From assembly GCF_001591005.1 (NCBI RefSeq), contig NZ_BCTY01000005.1, positions 62,001 through 126,000 on the forward strand: a stretch of 64,000 nt of DNA. The letters are read 5' to 3'. The DNA comes from Sphingomonas sanguinis NBRC 13937 (GTDB lineage Bacteria > Pseudomonadota > Alphaproteobacteria > Sphingomonadales > Sphingomonadaceae). Each line of letters opens with the position of its first letter. The stretch's first letter is position 1. The notes beneath the pieces were generated by a model. The model did not search any database. It had not been told where the DNA came from and saw only the letters and a program-made list of their open reading frames with translations. A program made the translations under genes and the position numbers. Below are positions 25,620 through 33,579 of the stretch, one piece after another.

Positions 25620-27443
25620 TTACTCGACCGTGACGCTTTTGGCGAGGTTGCGCGGCTGATCGACGTCGGTGCCCTTGGCGACCGCGACATGATAGGCGAG
25701 CAACTGCACCGGCACCGCATAGACGATCGGCGCGATCAGCGGGTGGACCTTGGGCATGGTGATGGTTGCGATGCAGCCCTCTCCGGCTGCCTCGATCCCG
25801 TCATAGTCGGAGATCAGGATGACCTTGCCTCCGCGCGCCTGCACCTCCTGCATGTTCGACACGGTCTTTTCGAACAACGGCCCGGAGGGGGCGATGACGA
25901 TAACCGGGACATGCTCGTCGATCAGCGCGATCGGGCCATGCTTCATCTCACCCGCCGCATAACCTTCGGCGTGTATATAGCTGATTTCCTTCAGCTTCAG
26001 CGCACCTTCCAGCGCCAGCGGATAGTCGGTGCCACGGCCGAGATAGAGAACGTCGCGCGCGCTGGCGACGGCCCCGGCCATGCCCTCGATCGCTTCGTCA
26101 TAAGCGAGCGCGCCGTTGATCGCGGCGGGGGCTTCGGCGAGGTGCCGGACGATCTGCTTCTCCTCGTCGGCGCTCAGACGTCCCTTGGCCTTGGCGAGGT
26201 TCGCAGCGAGCGCGGCCAGCACGCTCAACTGGCAGGTAAAGGCCTTGGTCGAGGCGACGCCGATCTCCGGCCCGGCATGGGTCGGCAGCAGTAGGTCGGC
26301 CTCTCGCGCCATCGAGCTGGTGGGCACGTTGACCACGGCGGCGATCGTCTGCCCCTCGGCCTTGGCGTGGCGCAGCGCGGCCAGCGTGTCGGCGGTCTCG
26401 CCCGACTGGCTGATGACGATCATCAGGCCGCCCGGCTCCATCACCGGCGCGCGGTAGCGGAACTCGGAGGCGACATCGAGGTCGACCGGCACGCGCGCGA
26501 ACTGCTCGAACCAATATTTGGCGACCATGCCCGCATAGAAGCTGGTGCCGCAGGCGACGATGGTGACGCGCTTGATGCCCGACAGGTCGAACTCGGGGAT
26601 CGGCAGGGCAATCTTGCCTTCCAGCCGCTGGAGATACGAGCGCAGCGTCTGGGCGACGACGATCGGCTGCTCGTAGATTTCCTTCTGCATGAAGTGGCGG
26701 TGATTGCCCTTGTCGATCAGCGCGCCGGTGACGCCCGACAGGGTGACCGGGCGGTCGACCGGATTGTTATCACGGTCATAGACCTGCGCGCCCTCGCGGG
26801 TGCAGACCACCCAGTCGCCCTCATCCAGATACGCGATACGCTGGGTCAGCGGCGCGAGCGCCAGCGCGTCGGAGCCCAGATAGGTTTCGTCATCGCCATA
26901 GCCGACGACCAGCGGCGAGCCGAGCCGCGCGCCGATCAACATGTCGGGCTGGTCGCGGAACAGGATGGCGAGCGCGAACGCACCGTGCAAGCGCGGCAGC
27001 ACCTCGCGGACGGCGGCGACCGGATCGAGACCCTGCTCGACCTTTTCGCTGACCAGATGGGCGACGACTTCGGTATCGGTCTCGCTCGTGAAGACGCGCC
27101 CGCGACCGATCAGTTCGTCGCGCAGCGCCTTGAAATTCTCGATGATGCCGTTGTGGACGACCGCGACATGATCGGTGGCGTGGGGGTGCGCATTGTTGGT
27201 GGTAGGGCCGCCATGAGTCGCCCAACGGGTATGCGCGATGCCGATCGAGCCGGGCAACGGATGCGCCGCCAGCTCCTTGGCCAGGTTGACCAGCTTGCCC
27301 GAGGCGCGCCGACGCTGGATCGCACCGTCATCGATGGTGGCGATGCCCGCCGAGTCATAGCCCCGATATTCCAAGCGACGGAGCCCGTCGAGCAGACGCT
27401 CGGCGACATCCTCGCCGCCCAGGATTCCCACGATACCGCACAT
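25620..27443 (-). CDS. glmS: Glucosamine-fructose-6-phosphate aminotransferase
   Basis: Makes glucosamine-6-phosphate from fructose-6-phosphate and glutamine, the entry to peptidoglycan and LPS amino sugars. The 607-aa chain starts MCGIVGILGG, giving the N-terminal nucleophile Cys after Met removal; the glutaminase shows RWATHGGPT and the two SIS domains show CGTSFYAG, SQSGETADT and STKAFTCQ, ending with the conserved AKSVTVE. A GGGGAG ribosome-binding site overlaps the glmU stop, 4 bp upstream of the start, so the two genes form one operon. No glmS riboswitch-like leader is seen or expected in this group. Confidence 0.97.
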   Translation of the reverse strand: MCGIVGILGGEDVAERLLDGLRRLEYRGYDSAGIATIDDGAIQRRRASGKLVNLAKELAAHPLPGSIGIAHTRWATHGGPTTNNAHPHATDHVAVVHNGIIENFKALRDELIGRGRVFTSETDTEVVAHLVSEKVEQGLDPVAAVREVLPRLHGAFALAILFRDQPDMLIGARLGSPLVVGYGDDETYLGSDALALAPLTQRIAYLDEGDWVVCTREGAQVYDRDNNPVDRPVTLSGVTGALIDKGNHRHFMQKEIYEQPIVVAQTLRSYLQRLEGKIALPIPEFDLSGIKRVTIVACGTSFYAGMVAKYWFEQFARVPVDLDVASEFRYRAPVMEPGGLMIVISQSGETADTLAALRHAKAEGQTIAAVVNVPTSSMAREADLLLPTHAGPEIGVASTKAFTCQLSVLAALAANLAKAKGRLSADEEKQIVRHLAEAPAAINGALAYDEAIEGMAGAVASARDVLYLGRGTDYPLALEGALKLKEISYIHAEGYAAGEMKHGPIALIDEHVPVIVIAPSGPLFEKTVSNMQEVQARGGKVILISDYDGIEAAGEGCIATITMPKVHPLIAPIVYAVPVQLLAYHVAVAKGTDVDQPRNLAKSVTVE

Positions 27444-27447
27444 AAGC

Positions 27448-28812
27448 TTACTCCCCAGCCTTCTTCGCGGCCTTCTTGGCCGTCATCATCTCTCGAAAAC
27501 GCTTCGCCCAGCCCGGCTTGGTCTGGCGCTCGGCCCGGACCAGCGCCAGCGCGTCGGCCTCGACATCGCTCGTCACCACGGCCCCCGCACCGACGATCGC
27601 TCCCGCGCCGATGGTCACCGGCGCGACCAGCGCGGAGTTGGAGCCGATAAAGGCCCCCTCGCCGATCACGGTCTTGTATTTCTGGAACCCGTCATAATTG
27701 CAGGTGATGGTGCCCGCGCCGATATTGGCGCCCGCCCCGACTTCAGCATCGCCCAGATAGGTCAGGTGGTTCGCCTTGGCACCGGGGCCCAGCACGGCCT
27801 TCTTCATCTCGACGAAATTGCCGACCCGCGCGCCCTCGCGCACGTCCGCTCCGGGGCGCAGACGGGCATAAGGGCCGATATCCGCGCCGGTGGCGACGGT
27901 CGCGCCCTCCAGATGGCTGAAGGCATGGATGGTCACCCCGTCCGCGACATGCACGCCGGGGCCGAAGACCACATGCGGCTCGATCACGACGTCGCGGCCC
28001 AGCTTCGTATCATGCGAGAACCACACCGTATCCGGCGCGATCAGCGTCACTCCGTCAGCCATGGCGCGGGCGCGGCGACGCGTTTGCCAGTCGGCTTCGA
28101 CCACCGACAGCTCGGCGCGGCTGTTGACGCCCGCGACTTCGCCCGCCCCCGTCTCGATCACCGCCGAATGGCGACCATCGGCGGCGGCCAGCATCACGAT
28201 ATCGGGCAGATAATATTCGCCCGCCGCATTGTCGTTGCCGACCCGGTCAAGCAGTCCGAACAGGTCGGCCGAACGCACCGCCATCAGGCCGGAGTTACAG
28301 AGGGTTACGGCGCGTTCTTCAGGATCGGCATCCTTGAATTCGACCATCCGGTCGATCCGGCCCGTCGCATCGGCGATCACCCGGCCATAAGCGGCGGGAT
28401 CGTTCGGGCGGAAGCCCAGGACCACGGCGGCGGGCTGGTCGTCCTGGCTCAGCCGGTCGATCATCGCCTGCATCGTCCGCGCCTCGACCAGCGGCACGTC
28501 GCCATAGAGGATCAGTACATCGCCGTCGAAACCCGACAGCGCTTCGCGCGCCTGCGCCACCGCATGGCCGGTGCCCAGCTGCTCAGCCTGAAGGGCGGTG
28601 CCGACGCCCAGCGGCGCGACCGCCGCCTCGACCTGTTCGCGCCCCGCGCCGGTCACCACGACCATGCGCTCGGGAGAGAGTTGCTTCACGCTGTCGATCA
28701 AGTGGAGCAGCATCGGCCGCCCGGCAATGGGATGGAGGACCTTGTGCAGGTCCGACTTCATGCGGGTGCCCTTGCCCGCGGCGAGGATGATGGCGGCGAC
28801 TGGTCTCGTCAT
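27448..28812 (-). CDS. glmU: Bifunctional UDP-N-acetylglucosamine pyrophosphorylase / acetyltransferase
   Basis: Acetylates glucosamine-1-phosphate and then uridylylates it to UDP-GlcNAc. The 454-aa product has the N-terminal nucleotidyltransferase signature IILAAGKGTRMKSDLHKVLH and YGDVPL, and a C-terminal left-handed beta-helix with NFVEMKKAVLGPGAKANHLTYLGDAEVG and GTITCNYDGFQKYKTVIG, including the catalytic His and Lys/Arg positions. ATG 28812 (MTRPVAAIILAAG) gives the family length; an upstream in-frame start would add 17 residues. It is transcribed before glmS and divergent from gph, whose start is 62 bp away. Confidence 0.96.
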   Translation of the reverse strand: MTRPVAAIILAAGKGTRMKSDLHKVLHPIAGRPMLLHLIDSVKQLSPERMVVVTGAGREQVEAAVAPLGVGTALQAEQLGTGHAVAQAREALSGFDGDVLILYGDVPLVEARTMQAMIDRLSQDDQPAAVVLGFRPNDPAAYGRVIADATGRIDRMVEFKDADPEERAVTLCNSGLMAVRSADLFGLLDRVGNDNAAGEYYLPDIVMLAAADGRHSAVIETGAGEVAGVNSRAELSVVEADWQTRRRARAMADGVTLIAPDTVWFSHDTKLGRDVVIEPHVVFGPGVHVADGVTIHAFSHLEGATVATGADIGPYARLRPGADVREGARVGNFVEMKKAVLGPGAKANHLTYLGDAEVGAGANIGAGTITCNYDGFQKYKTVIGEGAFIGSNSALVAPVTIGAGAIVGAGAVVTSDVEADALALVRAERQTKPGWAKRFREMMTAKKAAKKAGE

Positions 28813-28874
28813 GGTGGTTGCGCCTGCCACGGATTTGGGTCCAAGGCCAGCGGGAGACTGCACCAGGACGAGAC

Positions 28875-29567
28875 ATGGACGTCAATTCATCGCACGGTTT
28901 TCCTTTCGCCATCGTGGGTTTCGACCTGGACGGCACGCTTCTCGACACCAGCGGCGACCTGACGGCGGCGGTCAATCATGCGCTCGGCTCGATCGGTCGC
29001 GCGCCCTTGAGCGTCGAGGCGGTCAAGCCGATGATCGGCGGCGGCGCGCGGGCCATGTTGAAGCATGGGCTGGAGGCGACCGGCGGCTATGATGACGCAA
29101 TGCTCGATACGCTGCATCGACAGCTGCTCGACTATTACGAGGCGCATCTCGCGGTCCACACCGCGCCGTTTCCCGGGGCGCTTGCCGCGCTGGACGAACT
29201 GGCTTCGCGGAGTGTGCGGCTGGGTATCATGACCAACAAGCTGGAGCGCTTCGCGCGCGCCATTCTCGAGGCGTTGGGGCTGACGGACCGGTTCGACGCG
29301 ATCATCGGCGGCGATACGCTGGGCATCCCCAAGCCATCGCCCCGGCCGATCCAGGCGCTGGTCGAACAATGCGGCGGCGGATCGGCGGCCTTTGTCGGCG
29401 ATTCGATCTTCGACGTGCAGGCCGCACGCGCCGCCGGTCTTCCGGTCGTCGCCTGTTCCTTCGGTTTCCTCAGCCAGCCGGTGGAGGCGCTGGGCGCCGA
29501 TGCGATCATCGATGGTTACGGCGAACTCATTCCGACGCTGGAACGGCTCGCCCCTTCCGCCACTTGA
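28875..29567 (+). CDS. gph: Phosphoglycolate phosphatase, HAD family
   Basis: Removes phosphate from 2-phosphoglycolate. The 230-aa HAD hydrolase has motif I FDLDGTLLDT (nucleophile Asp17, Asp19), motif II in GIMTNK, motif III Lys in GIPKPSP and motif IV FVGDSIFDVQAARAAG. The cap sits between motifs I and II as in subfamily IA. ATG 28875 follows AGGACGAG. It is divergent from glmU, and its 3' end overlaps the convergent nucleotidyltransferase gene by 41 bp. HAD specificity is hard to fix by eye, so a related sugar-phosphate substrate is possible. Confidence 0.85.
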   Translation: MDVNSSHGFPFAIVGFDLDGTLLDTSGDLTAAVNHALGSIGRAPLSVEAVKPMIGGGARAMLKHGLEATGGYDDAMLDTLHRQLLDYYEAHLAVHTAPFPGALAALDELASRSVRLGIMTNKLERFARAILEALGLTDRFDAIIGGDTLGIPKPSPRPIQALVEQCGGGSAAFVGDSIFDVQAARAAGLPVVACSFGFLSQPVEALGADAIIDGYGELIPTLERLAPSAT

Positions 29568-30543
29568 TCCACAAATGCCGCGCCAGCATGGGCAGCGGCA
29601 TCCGGATAGCGTGCGAGCGGATATAGAAGCCCAGGCGCGTCACCGGCCTCCGCTCGCGCCCCCAGCCGTCGCGCGCAGTCAATCGACGGCGGTATATGCG
29701 GTCGGTCGCGGTCAGGCGGCGCCACGGCTCTGGCACGTCGGTCCCGTAAAGCGCATGGCTCAGCCGCATCGCCCGCGTGACCGCCCTCGACAGGCCATGG
29801 TGTCGGGCCCGCTCTTCCAGTCCCTCGACACCGCGCTCCTCGATCAGCGCATGGATGTCCCAAAGATTGCGCAACCCACCGCTCAGGTCACCATCGGCGA
29901 ACAGATGCGCGGCGGCATGGACGATCATGTCGGTGTGGCACAGGACCGCCAAGCCACCGCCCAACAGCTCGGCAGCGGCGATCAGCGCACCTGCATCCGG
30001 TGTCGGTCGTGCGGTCAGCGGCAGGATGGTATGGTGCACATCGACCATCCGATCCCGTTCGCCATGGATCAGCGGCGGCAGCTCGTGCATCCAGCGCCGG
30101 TAATAGAGGTCGTCATAGGGGTCCGCCTTTACCCATTCCCAGCCTGCGTCGAGGAGCAGCTTTTCGGCGTGGTCGAGGGACGCGCGCGGCAACAGGATGT
30201 CGCAATCGCCGATCCCGCGCCCCTGCCCCGCCGCGAGCCCCGCTGCGACGAAGGCGGTTCCCTTCAGCAGGATCACCGGCACCCCGAGCGGCGCCAGTGC
30301 CCGCGCCACGCGGTTCGCCTCCCAAAGGGCCGTGCGGCGTATCTCCTCCGCCTCGGCCTTGGCATCCTCCAGCACTCGCTGAACGACCGCTGGGATCACC
30401 AGTCCGTCCAGCCGGTACGCCAGCGTGCCCAGCAGGGTCTCGGCCCGCGCGACCGTCACCACCTCGGTCCACTCCGCAAGATCGAGCGTCGCCGCCCGCT
30501 CCGGCGCGCGGAGCAGCGCGATCAGCGTCTCGATCGCGCTCAC
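29527..30543 (-). CDS. Nucleotidyltransferase family protein of an HPr-kinase-related system
   Basis: A 338-aa protein resembling the uncharacterised nucleotidyltransferase family PF14907. The core is NRVARALAPLGVPVILLKGTAFVAAGL followed by GIGDCDILLPRASLDHAEKLLLDAGW, the GxxxxDxD-like metal-binding motif of the polymerase-beta fold (Asp-Cys-Asp), then HHTILPL and the helical C-terminus. Start is GTG at 30543, overlapping the TGA of the kinase gene as GTGA; the reading frame remains open upstream through the next two genes but there it is only a shadow. Last gene of the four-gene operon. A similar nucleotidyltransferase accompanies the kinase in paeninodin-type lasso peptide clusters. Substrate unknown. 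Confidence 0.8.
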   Translation of the reverse strand: MSAIETLIALLRAPERAATLDLAEWTEVVTVARAETLLGTLAYRLDGLVIPAVVQRVLEDAKAEAEEIRRTALWEANRVARALAPLGVPVILLKGTAFVAAGLAAGQGRGIGDCDILLPRASLDHAEKLLLDAGWEWVKADPYDDLYYRRWMHELPPLIHGERDRMVDVHHTILPLTARPTPDAGALIAAAELLGGGLAVLCHTDMIVHAAAHLFADGDLSGGLRNLWDIHALIEERGVEGLEERARHHGLSRAVTRAMRLSHALYGTDVPEPWRRLTATDRIYRRRLTARDGWGRERRPVTRLGFYIRSHAIRMPLPMLARHLWIKWRKGRAVPASE

Positions 30544-31385
30544 AACGCGCTCCAGATCGATTCCACCGCCGCGACGCCCGCCTCCCCGTCGGGATAGTCC
30601 AGCGCGACCGCGGGCACCTCCGCCCGCAGCCGGGTCAGCGTGCGAAACCCCGCCTCGCCCAGCGCGACGTAGTTCGTCGATGCCTGGGTCAGCCGGACGA
30701 AGGTCTCGGTAGGCGCCATGCCTTGCAACGCCAGCGGATGACCGAAACGGGGAAAGACCAGCAGAGCCGGGCGCGCGGGTTGCGTCATCGCGGCGATGGC
30801 GGCAGCGTCGGGGGCGACATGCCGGACCTCTCCCTTGGGTGTGCCGGACAGCAGCGGGCCGACCAGGCGCCCGGCAGGAATGACGCTCAGGCTTTCGTTC
30901 TTCAGGCTGATGGGACGCGGGAAGGGATGCGCCCAGCCGGTCGCCGGATCGATCATCGCAAATTCGTCGCCCAGAAAGCGCCAGCCCCGCTCCGACAGCA
31001 TCAGCGCCAGCGTCGACTTGCCGGCGCCCGATACGCCGCTGAGCAGCATCGCCCGGTCGCCCCGCGCGACCACCGCCGCGTGGAGCAGCAAGTGGCGGCG
31101 ATGCCCGAGCGCGACCTGAAGGTTCATCCCCATTTCGGCGGCGAGCAACCCCTGCGCCAGCGGTAAGGGTGCGGCGTCGGGCAGGTGATAATCGCCCGTC
31201 GTGCGCACCGAGGGTCTTACCCATCGCCGCCAGAAGGAGGTCGCCTCTAGCCGAACGCTGTAATCGGCAAATTCCGCGCGCGGGTAGTCGCGGTACAGCG
31301 CATCCAGCGCGGCGATTGGCGCGCGCCAGTCCGATCCGATACGGAAGCCCACCGGCCCGACCTGCAGGGAAATGCGGTGCCTCAC
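30540..31385 (-). CDS. HprK-related kinase A
   Basis: A 281-aa protein related to HPr kinase/phosphorylase but lacking the PTS context. The ATP-binding P-loop is LLSGVSGAGKSTLALMLSERGW (Lys about 123), followed by FLGDEFAMIDP and PRPISLKNES, the segment in which HprK proteins bind substrate. The first ~95 residues form a separate domain. Start is GTG at 31385, overlapping the PqqD gene stop as GTGA. Known relatives phosphorylate a serine of lasso-peptide precursors; here the neighbours (PqqD-like protein and Tat-signal protein) suggest a peptide or protein substrate, which is inference. Confidence 0.85.
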   Translation of the reverse strand: MRHRISLQVGPVGFRIGSDWRAPIAALDALYRDYPRAEFADYSVRLEATSFWRRWVRPSVRTTGDYHLPDAAPLPLAQGLLAAEMGMNLQVALGHRRHLLLHAAVVARGDRAMLLSGVSGAGKSTLALMLSERGWRFLGDEFAMIDPATGWAHPFPRPISLKNESLSVIPAGRLVGPLLSGTPKGEVRHVAPDAAAIAAMTQPARPALLVFPRFGHPLALQGMAPTETFVRLTQASTNYVALGEAGFRTLTRLRAEVPAVALDYPDGEAGVAAVESIWSAL

Positions 31386-31666
31386 AATCGGTCGACCAGC
31401 CCGGCCGCCTCCAACTCGTCGAGCCGGGCGCGCAGCATCGCCATGCCATCGCCTTGCGCGTCGCCCAGCTCATATTCCGCCGCCAGCCGCGCGAACAGCG
31501 CATCCCGATCGAGCGGTGCATCCGCCAGCACCTCAAGGATCTGGGGCGCCGGCTCGTTCAGCAGATGGGTGATGCCCGACGGTCGATGAAAGATTGCCGT
31601 GAAGATATCGAGCGGCTCGACGATCAGCAGCGCCGCCTCCGCCGCGCGGTAGCGCGGACCGGCCAT
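31382..31666 (-). CDS. PqqD-family peptide chaperone (RRE domain)
   Basis: A 94-aa protein that is essentially one RiPP-recognition-element-type winged helix: beta strands around AALLIVEPLDIFTAIFHRPSGITHLLNEPA and helices in PQILEVLADAPLDRDALFARLAAEYEL and MLRARLDELEAAGLVDRL. Such domains bind leader peptides and hand them to modifying enzymes. ATG 31666 starts 4 bp after the upstream gene's stop; the frame can extend further upstream, but that part overlaps the previous gene. Its stop overlaps the kinase GTG. It fits what NCBI calls the HPr-rel-A system PqqD family, recalled from memory. Confidence 0.82.
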   Translation of the reverse strand: MAGPRYRAAEAALLIVEPLDIFTAIFHRPSGITHLLNEPAPQILEVLADAPLDRDALFARLAAEYELGDAQGDGMAMLRARLDELEAAGLVDRL

Positions 31667-31670
31667 GCGA

Positions 31671-32138
31671 TCAGGTCCGGGGATTCTGCACGGACAGGAA
31701 ACAGGTATAGCCACTCTGCCCCATCTTCAGCTTCCTGATATAGGCGAGATAGGCTTGGCTGCTCTTGTACGTCGCACCGGGCAGATTGGCCCCCTCGTAC
31801 ATCGCCTTGTGGATCTCCTCGCCCGTGAAGGGGCGCGGGGGCGGCGGAAAGGGGCCATAGCCGAGGATCGGGCCCAGCAGGCTGGGCGGTGCGAGCGAGC
31901 CGTCGCTGGCGATATACTTGCCCGCATCGCCTGGGCCTGGAACCGGGATCTGGCAGTTCAGGATCGAGCCCGTCGCCTGTGCCAGCGCGGGGCGGATCGC
32001 GACGACCGCGCTGGTGCCGACCGCACCCAGCATCAGCATCCGGCGGCTCGTCACGCTGGAGGCGGGAGCGGCGGCCGGCTCTTCGGGGGGCGGCCCCTGA
32101 TCGGGAGGCGTGTCGTCCATGAAGTCGCGATGTCCCAT
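31671..32138 (-). CDS. Tat-signal secreted protein, candidate substrate of the kinase operon
   Basis: A 155-aa protein with an acidic, proline-rich first 30 residues, then a twin-arginine signal (SRRMLMLGAVGTSAVVAIRP) and an AxA-like cleavage site (ALA-QA). The mature part of about 100 residues is rich in Gly and Pro, has two cysteines (LNCQI and YTCFLSV) and a PFPPPPRPF run, and ends with SVQNPRT. I do not recognise the family. First gene of the operon with the PqqD-like, kinase and nucleotidyltransferase genes, so it is the most likely target of modification before export; that is inference. ATG 32138 has AAGG upstream; ATG 32120 is an alternative start. Confidence 0.65.
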   Translation of the reverse strand: MGHRDFMDDTPPDQGPPPEEPAAAPASSVTSRRMLMLGAVGTSAVVAIRPALAQATGSILNCQIPVPGPGDAGKYIASDGSLAPPSLLGPILGYGPFPPPPRPFTGEEIHKAMYEGANLPGATYKSSQAYLAYIRKLKMGQSGYTCFLSVQNPRT

Positions 32139-32260
32139 ATTCGTCGCCTTGTCACAAGACGCTGAGCAAAGGCTTAAGCATCCCAAAACTGGCCAAAAGC
32201 CGGATCATATCGAGGGCGCAAGGAAGACAGACGACGCGTCGACCGCTACACCGACACCCC

Positions 32261-33502
32261 ATGGGATTCGGCGTTCGCACCTTATGGGCGGTGATCGTGG
32301 CTGTCGTGGCCGCGCTGGTGGTGTTTCTGAGCGCCGGGCCGGGCCCTGCGATCATCACGCTGGTCGGCGGCATCGCGGCGGCGTTGGTCGCGAGCGAAGG
32401 CGTCGCCGATGAACAGGACGAAGGTCGACTGGCCGAGGAGGAGGACGCCCTGTCCCCCCTTCTCGAAGAAGCGCTGGACGCCATCGTCGAGCCGGTGCTG
32501 CTGATCGAGAAGGGCCGCGTGATCCTCGCCAATCGATCCGCCCGCGCCTTGCTCGGCGGGCATATCGTCGGGGAGGATGCGCGTGTCGCCATCCGCCACC
32601 CCGCCGCCGCCGAACGCCTGTTGGCGAAGGAAGCGATGACCGACTCCGATCATGCGATCTCGCTTGTGGGGCTGGGCTCCCTGGAGCAGCGCTGGGAAAT
32701 GCGCGTCGCCGATACCAGCAGCGGCCAGCGCATCGTCCATCTGATCGACCAGACCGCGCATGACGCGGCCGAACGGATGCGCGTCGATTTCGTCGCCAAT
32801 GCCAGCCATGAACTGCGCACCCCCCTCGCCTCGATCCTCGGCTTTATCGAGACGCTGAGCGACGAAGCGGGCGAGGATGCCGAAATCCGCGCCCGGTTCC
32901 TGAAGGTCATGTTCGACGAGGCGCGGCGGATGCAGCGGCTGGTCGAGGACCTTATCTCGCTCAGCCGGATCGAGGCGGACAAATATCGCCAGCCCGCCCA
33001 GCCGGTCGATATGAGCGACCTGGTGCAGCATGTCTGGGACGAGTTCCTCGATTCGGGCTCCCCGCGCGCCGACGATATCCATTGCGAATGGCCCGAGGAC
33101 CTGCCGCCGGTCGCGGGCGACCGTGCCCAGCTGTCGCAGATGCTCCACAATCTGATCGGCAATGCGATGAAATATGGCCGCGCCGATACGCCGGTCCGGG
33201 TTACGCTGGCGCGCGACGGCGCCATGTTGAAGCTGGCGGTCGCCGATCGGGGCGAGGGCATCGCCGCCAGCCATATCCCGCGCTTGACCGAGCGCTTTTA
33301 TCGCGTCGATTCGGGGCGCAGCCGCAGCATCGGCGGGACGGGCTTGGGGCTTGCCATCGTCAAGCACATCGTCGAGCGGCATCGCGGCAAACTGGAGATT
33401 GCGAGCGAGGTCGGGGTGGGCACGACCTTCACGGTGCGGCTGCCCGCGCTGAAAAATGCGGATCGAGCGGTTTCCGAGGGCGCTGTCACAAAACCACAAT
33501 AA
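32261..33502 (+). CDS. phoR: Phosphate regulon sensor histidine kinase PhoR
   Basis: A 413-aa inner-membrane kinase for phosphate starvation. Two close N-terminal hydrophobic segments (about 7-45) with almost no periplasmic part, a PAS-like domain (about 70-165), HisKA with FVANASHELRTPLASILGF (His183) and HATPase_c with NLIGNAMKYG, ADRGEGI and GTGLGLAIVKHI. The SHELRTPL box and PAS plus minimal periplasmic loop are PhoR features. It starts the phoR-pstSCAB-phoU-phoB cluster, divergent from the kinase/PqqD operon (122-bp spacer). A Pho box overlaps its stop codon. The start at 32261 lacks a strong ribosome-binding site. Confidence 0.93.
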   Translation: MGFGVRTLWAVIVAVVAALVVFLSAGPGPAIITLVGGIAAALVASEGVADEQDEGRLAEEEDALSPLLEEALDAIVEPVLLIEKGRVILANRSARALLGGHIVGEDARVAIRHPAAAERLLAKEAMTDSDHAISLVGLGSLEQRWEMRVADTSSGQRIVHLIDQTAHDAAERMRVDFVANASHELRTPLASILGFIETLSDEAGEDAEIRARFLKVMFDEARRMQRLVEDLISLSRIEADKYRQPAQPVDMSDLVQHVWDEFLDSGSPRADDIHCEWPEDLPPVAGDRAQLSQMLHNLIGNAMKYGRADTPVRVTLARDGAMLKLAVADRGEGIAASHIPRLTERFYRVDSGRSRSIGGTGLGLAIVKHIVERHRGKLEIASEVGVGTTFTVRLPALKNADRAVSEGAVTKPQ

Positions 33503-33516
33503 AAATGTCACACGGG
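33484..33516 (+). promoter_or_regulatory. Pho box upstream of pstS
   Basis: Three 11-bp units start at 33484, 33495 and 33506. The first and third begin with TGTCAC and the middle with the weaker CACAAT, each followed by an A-rich stretch. This matches the direct-repeat layout of PhoB sites (TGTCA every 11 bp). It overlaps the phoR stop codon and lies 60-95 bp before pstS, so pstSCAB-phoU-phoB probably has its own PhoB-activated promoter. Confidence 0.75.
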
Positions 33517-33579
33517 GGTCCGGTGAGCATGGCAGCGCCGGTTCGCAACCACGATGGTCGCCCCCTTCCAAGGAACATG

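Noticed and set aside
30972..31026. HprK-like kinase as part of a PTS nitrogen/carbon system
   Set aside because: No HPr, EI or EIIA gene is nearby, and the PqqD and nucleotidyltransferase neighbours point to a peptide-tailoring context.
29527..31536. A single 669-codon open frame on the minus strand spanning this interval
   Set aside because: Only the part from 30543 looks like protein (nucleotidyltransferase). The upstream part is an Arg/Gly-rich shadow of the kinase and PqqD genes, which read in other frames.
32150..32155. TGTCAC upstream of phoR as a Pho box
   Set aside because: No second TGTCA-like unit at 11 or 22 bp on either side, unlike 33484-33516.
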